Part shown: positions 1 through 7,333 of the stretch, piece after piece | How positions within the stretch are numbered: the stretch's first letter is position 1 | Layout: each line of letters begins with the position of its first letter | From: Candidatus Rokuibacteriota bacterium | GTDB lineage: Bacteria > Methylomirabilota > Methylomirabilia > Rokubacteriales > CSP1-6 | Length of the DNA: 33,369 nucleotides | NCBI GenBank assembly: GCA_003220535.1 | Contig: QHSU01000005.1 | Location: 1 to 33,369 of the forward strand | Direction of reading: 5' to 3' | Notes under the pieces: model-generated | Told to the model about the DNA's origin: nothing | The model's database searches: none | The model's input: only the letters and a program-made list of their open reading frames with translations | Made by a program: the position numbers and the translations under genes

Positions 1-225
1 GGCTTCATTCTCCGCTTGCGTTCGCTGCGCTTCCGCTGTTCTCTTCGTCATTGGCGGCTCCTTGGCCCCGGTCGTGGGGACCGTTTGTCTTGGTCGACGC
101 GATTCTCACGCCGACCCGGGAGCCGTCGCTACTCAGTTCTCAAGTTCAACAGAGACCGGGACATCCCCCGTCGTGGACGGATTCGAGGTAGGAGAGCAGT
201 TCGTCGAGGAAGGCGAGTAATTCCG

Positions 226-342
226 TCAGCATCGGATCTCCGCCAACGCGTCATCGAGTTCGTGAAGGGCCTGTTGCGCCTTGATGGCACGCGGGACAAG
301 AACGAGGCTGGCAGCGAGAATGGCGAGCCCGATCAGCCGCAT
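226..342 (-). pseudogene. Signal-peptide relic of a solute-binding protein
   Basis: This 38-codon frame starts MRLIGLAILAAS and continues to a KAQQA cleavage-like site. That is the usual leader of stand-alone ABC solute-binding proteins in this kind of genome. The mature protein is missing: after AQQ only about 14 residues follow (ALHELDD...) before a TGA. The stop overlaps the ATG of a further 28-codon frame (146-232) that I do not recognise. I read the locus as the surviving 5' end of a deleted gene. It could instead encode a very small exported peptide. It lies about 70 bases downstream of the methyltransferase stop, on the same strand. Nothing recognisable lies in 1-145. Confidence 0.4.
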
Positions 343-414
343 GGGCACCTCGGTGGAGGATGGCTGGCGGGATCTGACCCGCACGCGAGGTTGTCTCTTC
401 TGGTAGCGCTCACG

Positions 415-1242
415 CTACTGGTGCGCAATCGCAATGTTGATTTCATCGGGCACTGCCACACCGTCACCGTTGGCATAAGGCTGTAACGCCATCTTTACCA
501 GCCCTGCCAGCGCAGCCCGTTCCTCGTCGTCCAAGGCCCCAACCGCACCGGCTACTGGCGTGCCGGATAGATGCCCTAAGACAAACTCCTCTATTGAAGG
601 TAGCTGTACAACCATCGCGCTCGGCCGAATTCGTACGTCTCGGAACCCTGCCTCCGTGAGCATTCGGCGCAACGCATCCTCGTCCGGTAACCCCACCCGA
701 GACGCGCGAAACTTGGTTGCCGTCTCCAAGCCTACGCAGCGCTCAAGTGCGTTCCCAACCGCAAGATGGTATGGCCCCATCGACTTCCAGACGCTGAGCA
801 ACGCCCGGCCGCCCGGTCCGAGGACCCGCCTTATCTCCCTCAGCGCCGCAGACTTGTCGGGAAAGAACTGCAGTCCTTGCTGACACACGACGACGTCAAA
901 CGAGGCATCAGGCAGGTCCATCGCCGTCGCGCTGCCCTCGACCCAAGTAATCGAAGCGCCTGACGGGGCCGGCAGTGATCGGGCAACGGCCAGCATCCCA
1001 GCGTTAATATCCAAGCCAGTAACGTGACCCGCCTCTCCCACTTTGGAGGCCGCAATACGTGCCATGACCCCGGTGCCACATGCGAGGTCCAGCACGCGCT
1101 CGGCCCGCCCCAAAGCAGCTGACGCGACGAGCCCAGGCGCCCAGGGACCTATGAAATACTGGACAGCGTACCGCTCGTATCGCTCCGCGGCACCGCCACT
1201 GACCTGGAATCCTGATTGTTCGACCACGGTTCCTTCCTTCAC
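415..1242 (-). CDS. Class I SAM-dependent methyltransferase
   Basis: The 275-residue product has a Rossmann-type methyltransferase core of the Methyltransf_11 kind. Motif I reads VLDLACGTGVMAR (about residues 50-62), the acidic end of strand 2 is GLDINAGML (about 75-83), and the motif after strand 4 is FDVVVCQQGLQFFPD (about 114-128), followed by LREIRRVLGPGG. These bind S-adenosylmethionine and transfer a methyl group to an unknown small-molecule or quinone-like acceptor in the cytoplasm. The C-terminal half is variable, so the substrate cannot be named. The length is normal for the family. The gene follows the broken histidine kinase on the same strand with a 27-base gap. It is one of the few intact genes in this decayed stretch. 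Confidence 0.85.
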   Translation of the reverse strand: MKEGTVVEQSGFQVSGGAAERYERYAVQYFIGPWAPGLVASAALGRAERVLDLACGTGVMARIAASKVGEAGHVTGLDINAGMLAVARSLPAPSGASITWVEGSATAMDLPDASFDVVVCQQGLQFFPDKSAALREIRRVLGPGGRALLSVWKSMGPYHLAVGNALERCVGLETATKFRASRVGLPDEDALRRMLTEAGFRDVRIRPSAMVVQLPSIEEFVLGHLSGTPVAGAVGALDDEERAALAGLVKMALQPYANGDGVAVPDEINIAIAHQ

Positions 1243-1269
1243 TGAAGCCCAGCTAGATCTATCCTCACC

Positions 1270-3638
1270 TCAACGCACTGGAATGGTGAACGTGAACGTA
1301 GAGCCCTGGCCTACCTGACTCTCGACCCAGATCCGCCCGCCGTGGAGTTCGATGAACTTCCGGCAGAGGGTTAGCCCCAGGCCCGTCCCTTCTGCTTTCT
1401 TCTCCGCCGTCCCGACCTGGCGGAACTCCTCGAAGACTGCTTCCTGATCCTCCGGCGCGATCCCGACCCCGGTGTCGCTGACTGATACCTCCACAGACCC
1501 GTCTCTCGTGGCACTGCCCCGACTACTATCCGTCCGCCCTCCGGCGTGAACTTGATCGCATTCGACAAGAGATTCAGGACCACCTGCCTGATCTTTCGCT
1601 CGTCCGCTCGAACCTCGCCCAGCCGTTCATCGACGCTCATCTGCAATGTGATGTTCCGTCGCCCCGCCCGCTCGCGGACCAGCATCAGGGCATTGTCGAG
1701 CGCGGTGGGGAGATGGAAGTCCGTGAGTTCCAGCTCCATCCGCCCGGCCTCGATCTTCGACAGGTCGAGGATGTCGTTGATCAGCGAGAGTAGATGCGTG
1801 CCCGATGCGTAGATGTCGTTCAGATACTCTGCCTGCTTCTCATTGAGGTCCCCGAACATCCGCTCGGACAGGACCTCGGAGAAGCCGATGATCGCGTTGA
1901 GGGGCGTCCGCAGCTCGTGGGACATGTTGGCGAGGAACTCCGATTTGTGCTGGCTGGCGACTTCAAGCTGTCGGCTCTTATCCTCGATCTCGCGGAACAA
2001 CCGCGCGTTCTGGATGGCCAGCGCGGATTGCGTGGCGAAGGTCTGTAGCAGTTCAATGGTCTCGCGCGGGAACTGGCCGGGCATCTTTCGCAGCACGGTG
2101 AGGCCGCCGATCAGGTGGTCTTCGCGCAGCAGTGGAACGGCGAGCAACGCTCGGACCCGGCCCGAACGAACGCGCCCCGGGCGTGGTGGAGGCTCGGCAG
2201 GGAGTCGAGATGGATGTCAGAGAGCTGCACCGCTTGCGGCGAGATGGCGAGCTGCCCCGTGGCCCCTTCACCCTTCCGCACCGGTGCCGTCACCAGCACG
2301 TCAACGATCTCCGGCTCGAGGTGCTCTGTGGCTCGCGGCTCGAAGACCTCCCGCTCGGCGTCGTATTCGTAGATGACGCCCGCGTCCGCCCCGGCGAGCT
2401 GCGTCGCCCGCGCGGCGATCGTGCTGAGCACCGTCTGAAGGTCGAGGGTGGAGCTGATCGCCTGGCCGACCTCGCCGAGCGCCCGAAGCTCGCCCACTGA
2501 GCGCGTCAACTCCTGCGTGCGCGCCTGCAGCTCGTCGAAGAGTCGCGCATTCTCGATCGCGATCACCGCCTGATCAGCGAAAGTCTGGAGGAGCGCGATC
2601 TCGTCGTCAGTGAACCCGCCGGGGTCGCGGCGGGTTACCGAGATCGTCCCGATCGCCTCGGCGTGACGGAGCAGCGGCACCGCCACCTGGCTGCGGTAGC
2701 CACGGGCACGAGCGTTGGCGCGTGCGAATTCGGGCAATTGGGGATCGGTCTGGGCGTCGGCGATATTGATCGGCGCGCGATCGCGAATGGCCCAGGCGTG
2801 CGGCGCCTCGGATTGAAGCGGCTGTGGGAAGCTCGCCCTCAGGACGGCGTCGCCGGCGGCGTCGGCGCTCGTGAGCGCGGCGAGAGCGATCTGATCGCCC
2901 GCGACCCGGGTCAGCGACCCCACGTACGCCCCCAGCAAGCGGACGGCGCTGGCCACAATCGCGTCGAACACCGGCTGGACGTTCGTCTGCGAGCGGCTGA
3001 TGACGCGCAGGATGTCGCTGGTGGCGGTCTGCGTGTCCAGCGCTGTGGTCAGCTCGCGGTTGCTCGCCTGGAGCTCGGTGAACAGCCGCACGTTCTCGAT
3101 GGCGATCACCGCCTGGTCGGCGAAGGTCTTCAGCAGGTCGATCTGCGCGTCGCTGAAGGGTTGGACCTCGAGCCGCCGTATCAAGATGACCCCGATTGCG
3201 GCGCCCTCGCGAAGAAGCGGCACGGCTAAAACAGTGCGGACACCGGTTTGGCCCATGTAGCGTTTCGAGCCGGGGAAGTCGTCGAATGCCGCCTGGATAT
3301 CGGGAATGTGAAGGATCCGCGCATCGATGACCGGACGGCTCGCGACGAACCCGCGGTCGATGGGTAACCTAGTTTCCGGTGTCATCACGGTCGGCACTGA
3401 GCCCCATCGAGCCACCGGTCGCAACACGTCGCCCTCCCTCCGGTAGATCAACGCGTCATTGGCGCCGGTCAGCCGGGCCGCCCGCTCCGCGACGGTCATC
3501 AGGACGGGCTCCACATCGGTCGACGAACTGGAAATCACCCGCTTGCGCACTACCAGGGAGGTGCGGGAAGGGCGTCGCGCACTTCAGGCAAAACAGCGCG
3601 TAGGAGGGATTGTTCTCCCGGCACCGGGGACACTTCAT
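1270..3638 (-). pseudogene. Multi-GAF sensor histidine kinase, frameshifted
   Basis: The intact product would be a cytoplasmic sensor kinase. It starts at an ATG with GGAGGG five bases upstream and a one-ribbon zinc finger (MKCPRC...FCLKC). GAF1, GAF2 and GAF3 follow, each ending in an FADQAVIAIEN-like or FATQSALAIQN-like helix. Then come a HisKA domain with the phospho-acceptor SHELRTPLNAIIGFSE, an N-box VVLNLLSNAIKFTPEGG and an ATPase end with SDTGVGI and GTGLGL. The reading frame breaks three times: near 3550 between zinc ribbon and GAF1, near 2156-2158 where a run of three Gs needs a fourth, and near 1498-1508 in a GAGAGA stretch. The two breaks inside the catalytic half are each repaired by adding one base. 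Open pieces are 3456-3638, 2111-3550, 1371-2147 and 1270-1494. It is either a young pseudogene or the product of consensus deletions. No response regulator is adjacent. Confidence 0.8.
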
Positions 3639-3685
3639 GCCGCCCTCCGGAGTCTGGACGATGAACGTCAGAACAGTGGGTCAGA

Positions 3686-3857
3686 CTAGACTGTCGTCTG
3701 CCGGGTGGTCAACTGCTGCCGGAGATCCAGTTCGGCGACGCCGCCCCGCAGCAGATCCAGTTCGGCGTCCACGGGCGTGATCCAGCGCTCGAAGACCACG
3801 CGGGCAGGTGATGGTGAGGCGGGAGAGGCCGTCCGGCTGATCAGCAGAGCGATCCAT
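3686..3857 (-). pseudogene. Small FERW-motif protein, frameshifted copy
   Basis: Reading from an ATG at 3857 gives MDRSADQPDGLSRLTITCP. The frame must then shift to continue as VVFERWITPVDAELDLL and end at 3686. This matches the intact neighbour at 4154-4408 (RLTVACSCGVVFERWVT...VDADADL). The family signature I see is L-T-(I/V)-x-C-x-CG-V-V-F-E-R-W-(I/V)-T, and the CxCG part is lost at the break here. I have no firm function for the family; small Cys-containing proteins of this kind recur in this lineage by my recollection. The copy sits just upstream of the sensor kinase start, so it may once have been its operon partner. Confidence 0.5.
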
Positions 3858-4260
3858 TTCCGATCTCTTTTACCGGCTCCGGGATACCGTACAGTTGCCA
3901 CGCCCGCTCCGGCCCCAGGGCGTGCCAAAAGATCGATTGCCAGAGATTTGCCGTGTCATTGACGGCTTGGTCCCACGCGATCTCAGTGACTCGCTTGATC
4001 TCTCGGTCAAAGAAGAGCGCCCGGGCATGTTGCGAGGAATTCTGGGCGATCTCAAATGCGAAGCAGGAATAGTTCCTGACGAGCACGAAGCCACGGTACG
4101 TGTGGTCTTTCTGCCAGGAGCGGTAAAACATCTGGGCCTCGACCTCGTTATGCTCAGCACGGGTCTCGTCTCACGCGGCGTGCAGTGGTTGGTTGAGATC
4201 CTGCACAAAGTGGGTCGCCTGGCCTTGTACAAAGACCACCTCGTCGCTGCGCCCAAGAGA
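3841..4260 (-). pseudogene. Truncated zinc phosphoesterase (S1/P1-PLC-like), internal stop
   Basis: A 140-codon frame with one TGA at 4171-4173 reads GQATHFVQDLNQPLHAA, stop, then DETRAEHNEVEAQMFYRSW and about 80 more residues to a TGA at 3841. The segment H-F-V-x-D-L-x-Q-P-L-H, followed by a nearby E-H-N, resembles the zinc-ligand helix of the S1/P1 nuclease and zinc-dependent phospholipase C fold. The N-terminal half, with the N-terminal Trp and first zinc ligands, is absent. The frame is joined at 4260 directly to the end of the small FERW gene in another frame. I read it as a 5'-deleted and nonsense-mutated relic. The family assignment rests on one motif and is tentative. Confidence 0.5.
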
Positions 4261-4408
4261 TCAGGTCGGCGTCAGCGTCTACGGATGTCACCCACCGCTC
4301 GAACACCACGCCACATGAGCATGCGACGGTGAGTCGGTAGTCGGCGGTCAGGGAGCCGTGCGGGCGATAGTCGTGGACAAACTTGTCGAGGCCGGCGAGA
4401 AGGCACAT
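4154..4408 (-). CDS. Small FERW-motif protein (CxCG)
   Basis: The 84-residue product begins MCLLAGLDKFVHDYRPHGS and contains the core RLTVACSCGVVFERWVT at about residues 25-41, followed by VDADADLI. The CxCG pair might bind a metal, but no other ligands are obvious. A degraded paralogue lies at 3686-3857. After about residue 50 the reading runs out of frame into the phosphoesterase relic (4154-4260). The C-terminus is therefore probably not native, and the gene may have been truncated by the same deletion that removed the phosphoesterase N-terminus. An upstream in-frame ATG at 4465 would add 19 residues without resemblance to the family. Function unknown. Confidence 0.45.
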   Translation of the reverse strand: MCLLAGLDKFVHDYRPHGSLTADYRLTVACSCGVVFERWVTSVDADADLISWAQRRGGLCTRPGDPLCAGSQPTTARRVRRDPC

Positions 4409-4515
4409 GTTTTGGCCACATCTGGTTCGGCACTCCGGTGAACGCGAACCATCTTGCCAACGCACATGGTCTAGACAGGCCGACGGTGGATTGGAATTCA
4501 GGCTCTCCCACCTCT

Positions 4516-4761
4516 CTACTCAGCGTTAGGCATTCGCATACCGACCTCAACCCAGCCCGCTGATCGGAGCGCGAGGCTCACGTACCGCTCGTCGCGACGA
4601 CGATCGCCGCGTCGACGATCTGGTTCATGGCCAAGGCGGTCTCGTCGTCGCTCGGCCCCGCGCCGATCTGTGATCACTTTGACCGTCGGATCAGCGGCTA
4701 ACTGGGCCCTAAAGCGCTGATACAACCCCAAGTCCCCGCGCCTCACGATGAGAAGGCGCAT
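4516..4761 (-). CDS. Small DRR-motif protein, unknown function
   Basis: The product is 81 residues, starting MRLLIVRRGDLGLYQRF. It contains VKVITDRRGAERRR, then EPDRRRGDRRRDERYV, and ends with GWVEVGMRMPNAE. The layout is an initial strand LLIV, a helix with conserved Tyr, a second strand VxVIxDRR, a very basic Arg-rich middle and a final GW strand. It is shared with the gene at 29858-30172. By shape it resembles half of a receiver-like alpha/beta unit followed by a nucleic-acid-friendly basic segment. I know of no tested function. I chose the ATG at 4761 because it puts the conserved LLIV strand at the N-terminus; the longer frame to 4821 adds Gly/Arg-rich sequence of no family character. 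Confidence 0.6.
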   Translation of the reverse strand: MRLLIVRRGDLGLYQRFRAQLAADPTVKVITDRRGAERRRDRLGHEPDRRRGDRRRDERYVSLALRSAGWVEVGMRMPNAE

Positions 4762-5150
4762 CTCGCTCCCTCGACCAGCGCGACCAGCCCAGAACCAGCG
4801 GGCTGGGAGCGGGCCAGCCACCAGGCGTTGGTGGAAAACCTAAAACGAGCCGGGCCGATGGTCAATGGCGACGTCTTGATACAGATGCCGAGCGGCTGTA
4901 CCTGGAGAAAGGGCTGGGTTCTGAGGTGACCGAGGTGACGTGGGTCTGGCCTTCTCTGAGTCAGACGGAAAGGTGTAGCTATGGCGGTTCTCTCGAGCAC
5001 GCGTAGCGGAACCGATGACCCTCATATCCCGTCTTGCAGCCGCCTGGAGTTGTGCACCAAACCCTGCCGTCACGTGAACAGTACCGTCTGCGAGCGGCGG
5101 GGCGAGGATCGAGAGCACGGGCGGCCGGACGACTGCGAGAGGCCCGACGG
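4762..5150. other. Stretch without a recognised gene
   Basis: About 390 bases separate the DRR-motif gene from the DUF2582 gene. Several overlapping frames are open on both strands, as expected at this GC content, but none has a recognisable motif or a convincing ribosome binding site. The only run with protein-like character is a plus-strand stretch of about 42 codons (4878-5006, DTDAERLYLEKGLGSEVTEV...). It could be the tail of a lost gene. I see no tRNA, clear terminator or repeat here. Confidence 0.4.
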
Positions 5151-5363
5151 TCACGCTGGCCCGCGCTCTCTGAGGTCGACTCTCACAGTTCTGCCTTCCC
5201 GAACGAGCCGTAGCTTCCCTTCTCGCGCAAGCCAGCCGACACCCAGCAGAAGAAGCTGGTCGGGGAGTTTGGTCCCTTGTCTCAACTTACTCAGCGTCGT
5301 CACGCCGTGTTCGTCGAGATATTGCCAGATCGCGCCTGCTGCATCTCCAATCTCAGCTTCCAT
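5151..5363 (-). CDS. Winged-helix DUF2582-family protein
   Basis: The 70-residue product starts MEAEIGDAAGAIWQYL and continues with TLSKLRQGTKLP, then LLLLGVGWLAREGKLRL and RTVRVDL. This is the whole of the small winged helix-turn-helix family DUF2582 (PF10771): a helix starting I-G-x-A-A-G-x-I-W, the L-S-K-L recognition part, the G-W-L-A-R-E-x-K-L helix and a C-terminal wing. Such proteins are assumed to bind DNA or act as small regulators, but no general target is known. The start is set by the family N-terminus and by a GGGGAG stretch upstream of the ATG. The open frame continues to 5555, but that extension has no family resemblance. Confidence 0.8.
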   Translation of the reverse strand: MEAEIGDAAGAIWQYLDEHGVTTLSKLRQGTKLPDQLLLLGVGWLAREGKLRLVREGRTVRVDLRERGPA

Positions 5364-5463
5364 GCTCCAACGCTCTCCCCTCTCGGCCTCAGCCTTCTCC
5401 AGCCAGAACCCTACAGTCGCTTGGTCACCAATCCGCCTCGAAGCCGTCAGGCTCGATGTGCAG

Positions 5464-5565
5464 TTACGGCTTCTGCCCCTCGAACACTTCGCATTTGGCA
5501 TCCCTCGACGAGAGACATTTCCCGCACGGAGCGTAGTTTTTCTCAGAGTGGCCACAGGTGCACAT
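5464..5565 (-). CDS. Cys-rich micro-protein, 33 residues
   Basis: An ATG preceded by GAGG opens a 33-codon frame. It begins MCTCGHSEKNYAPCGKC and ends with AKCEVFEGQKP before a TAA. Five Cys and one His in 33 residues (C2, C4, H6, C14, C17, C25) suggest a single metal-binding knuckle. The frame lies between the dead TPR relic and the DUF2582 gene, on the same strand. It is too short for ordinary gene callers, and I cannot assign a family. A chance frame is possible, but the spacing of CxC and CxxC and the clean start and stop argue for a real micro-protein or the remnant of a zinc ribbon. Confidence 0.4.
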   Translation of the reverse strand: MCTCGHSEKNYAPCGKCLSSRDAKCEVFEGQKP

Positions 5566-5576
5566 TCCGGGGCACC

Positions 5577-5756
5577 TCAGCTTTGTCCAAATTCGTCAAT
5601 CTCCTTCTCGGTCTGCTCCAGTCAGTACGTCATGTCCATCTCGCGGTACATCGTGGCCGCCGTGGTGAGGTGCTCCTGCGCCTGCTCACGTTTGCCCGTG
5701 CGCCGGTAGAGCTTGCCGAGGCCGAGGTGGCAGTGGGCGACGAAAGGGGTGGATCA
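5577..5756 (-). pseudogene. Relic of the cyclase/TPR protein C-terminus
   Basis: This frame reads PFVAHCHLGLGKLYRRTGKR, then EHLTTAATMYREMDMTY, a TGA at 5622-5624, and LEQTEKEIDEFGQS. It matches the last TPR of the cyclase-AAA-TPR gene at 7334-10688, where the codon equivalent to the stop is TGG in TYWLEKAE. Positions 5617-5747 align with 7371-7501 without gaps, including a run of about 45 identical bases near 5693-5743. The frame is closed upstream by a TGA just before the homology begins, so only the 3' end of a paralogue survives. The intact solute-binding gene lies between the relic and the homologous gene end. Confidence 0.8.
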
Positions 5757-5787
5757 CAATCCGAGCCTCCGGCCATTCGCTGGAATC

Positions 5788-7311
5788 TCACTTGCCCTTG
5801 AGTCGCAGCTCCTCGTACGGTGCCGAGGCTGCCATGTTGGTGATGAGTCCGATGGCCGACTCGGCGACACGCGGCCCGTAGCCGGCGAGAATCGCCGGTT
5901 CCATGAGTGGCGCGTACATGACCTTCTCGTGAATGAGTTGCTGGATTCGGTGGAGGATCGCCTCGCGCTTGCCGCGGTCAAGCTCGGTCGACTGCTCGCG
6001 AATGAGTCCTTCGATGTCGGGATACGTTCCATACGTGAAGAGGCCGCCCCCGGCGACGAATGCGTCCAGCCTGGTCGCCGCATTTCCGAGCGCCGCGCTT
6101 GTGCTCTGGACGACGTGCTTCAATCGCTTTTCCCCGTACTCCTTGAAGAAGGCCGCGCGCTCCAGGGGGCGAAGGGTCGCGCGGATCCCGACCGCTCCCC
6201 AGTACCCGGCCACCGCTTCGGCGAATGATCCGTTCGCGGCATCGACGGAGATTGTCCCGGCGTCGAAGCCGTTCGGGTAGCCGGCCTCCGCCAGCAGCTG
6301 CTTGGCCTTCTGGGAGTCGTACGGATAACGCGGGGCCGGCCAGTAACCCTCAAAACTTTGTGGGATCATGCTGGCGGATAGTTTCGAAAACCCGAGCGTC
6401 TCGGCCTGATTGATGGCCTGGCGGTCGATCGCCAGGTTGGTGGCCAGGCGCACGCGGCGATCATGCCACGGCGACTTTGGATTCCACTGCTCGGTGAACA
6501 CGTACCAGAAGGGGAGAGGAATGTAGAACGGCTTCAGCGTGAGGCCGGGCGTCCGCCTCAGCTCCTCCGCCAAAGCGCCGCGGAAGTTGTACACGATGTC
6601 CGCCTCGCCCCGCTTGAGCATGGCCAGGCGCGTGGAGTCGTCGGGAACCGACCGCACGATCAGCGTCCTCACGCTTGGCGTCTTGCGCCAGTACTGCTCG
6701 TTGGCCTCTACGACCAGCTCGACCCCGGGTTTGAACGAAACGAGCTTATAGGGCCCGGCGCCGACCGGTGCTCGCTTGAACCCGTCGTCGCCGACCTTCT
6801 CCACGTACTTCTTCGGGACAATCCAGGCCGCCCCCGTCGCTGGAGTGCCATAGAAGGTCATGAAATCGAGCCAGGGCCGTTTCAAGTGGAACCGGACGCG
6901 GTGCGGATCGACGATCTCCACGGCGGTGACGCGCTCCTTCAAGAGCTTCGCAGACGCGCCCTTGTAGCGTTCGAAGGAGAATTTCACGTCCTCTGAAGTT
7001 ACCGGCTCGCCGTTCTGGAACCTCACGCCGTTACGCAGAACGAAGTCGTAGGTGAGCCCGTCGGCCGAGGCGCTCCACGACTCAGCAAGACTCGGCGCCA
7101 TCGGGTTGCCGGGCAGGGGCTTGACCAGCGCGTCGTGGATCATGAAGTAGAAGATGAAGGGCGTGATGAGACCCTCGGACTCGGAGGGATCGAACCACCG
7201 GGCCGCGGTCGAGATGTTGAGCACCAGAGTCATCTGGCCTTCAGGGCCGGCGCTGGCCGGCACGGGCGCAAGAAGAGCGAGAAGAATAAGGAGCGAGATT
7301 GGGAGCCTCAT
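5788..7311 (-). CDS. ABC transporter solute-binding protein, family 5
   Basis: The 507-residue product has a Sec-type leader (MRLPISLLILLALLAPVPASA) and a full family 5 (peptide/nickel, PF00496) periplasmic binding fold. Typical features are PLPGNPMAPSLAESW with LTYDFVLRNGVRFQNG near residues 67-105, then VTSEDVKFSFERY, VGAGPYKLVSF, and AKQLLAEAGYPNGFDAG in the C-terminal lobe. It would capture a peptide or other solute for an ABC importer. No permease or ATPase genes are adjacent, so the partner transporter is unlinked or lost. The start is supported by GGGGGG about five bases upstream of the ATG. The gene is intact between two homologous copies of the cyclase/TPR 3' end. A truncated relative lies at 25938-26328. 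Confidence 0.9.
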   Translation of the reverse strand: MRLPISLLILLALLAPVPASAGPEGQMTLVLNISTAARWFDPSESEGLITPFIFYFMIHDALVKPLPGNPMAPSLAESWSASADGLTYDFVLRNGVRFQNGEPVTSEDVKFSFERYKGASAKLLKERVTAVEIVDPHRVRFHLKRPWLDFMTFYGTPATGAAWIVPKKYVEKVGDDGFKRAPVGAGPYKLVSFKPGVELVVEANEQYWRKTPSVRTLIVRSVPDDSTRLAMLKRGEADIVYNFRGALAEELRRTPGLTLKPFYIPLPFWYVFTEQWNPKSPWHDRRVRLATNLAIDRQAINQAETLGFSKLSASMIPQSFEGYWPAPRYPYDSQKAKQLLAEAGYPNGFDAGTISVDAANGSFAEAVAGYWGAVGIRATLRPLERAAFFKEYGEKRLKHVVQSTSAALGNAATRLDAFVAGGGLFTYGTYPDIEGLIREQSTELDRGKREAILHRIQQLIHEKVMYAPLMEPAILAGYGPRVAESAIGLITNMAASAPYEELRLKGK

Positions 7312-7333
7312 GATATCCCCCCTCTGCTGCGGG

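Noticed and set aside
403..418. GTAGCG-CTCA-CGCTAC hairpin at the methyltransferase stop
   Set aside because: Only six pairs, lies over the stop codon itself, and has no T run; too weak to call a terminator.
16..486. Plus-strand 156-codon Arg-rich frame at the left edge
   Set aside because: No motif, very high Arg content, and it overlaps the end of the methyltransferase gene and the leader relic on the other strand.
1371..3550. Treating the histidine kinase pieces as two separate genes (GAF protein and kinase)
   Set aside because: The third GAF domain is split between them, and adding one G at 2156-2158 joins the pieces exactly in domain register.
7180..7200. GGGATCGAACCACCGGG considered as a tRNA T arm or a second attachment site
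   Set aside because: It lies inside the solute-binding gene, lacks the TTC of TTCGA, and has no acceptor or anticodon arm around it.
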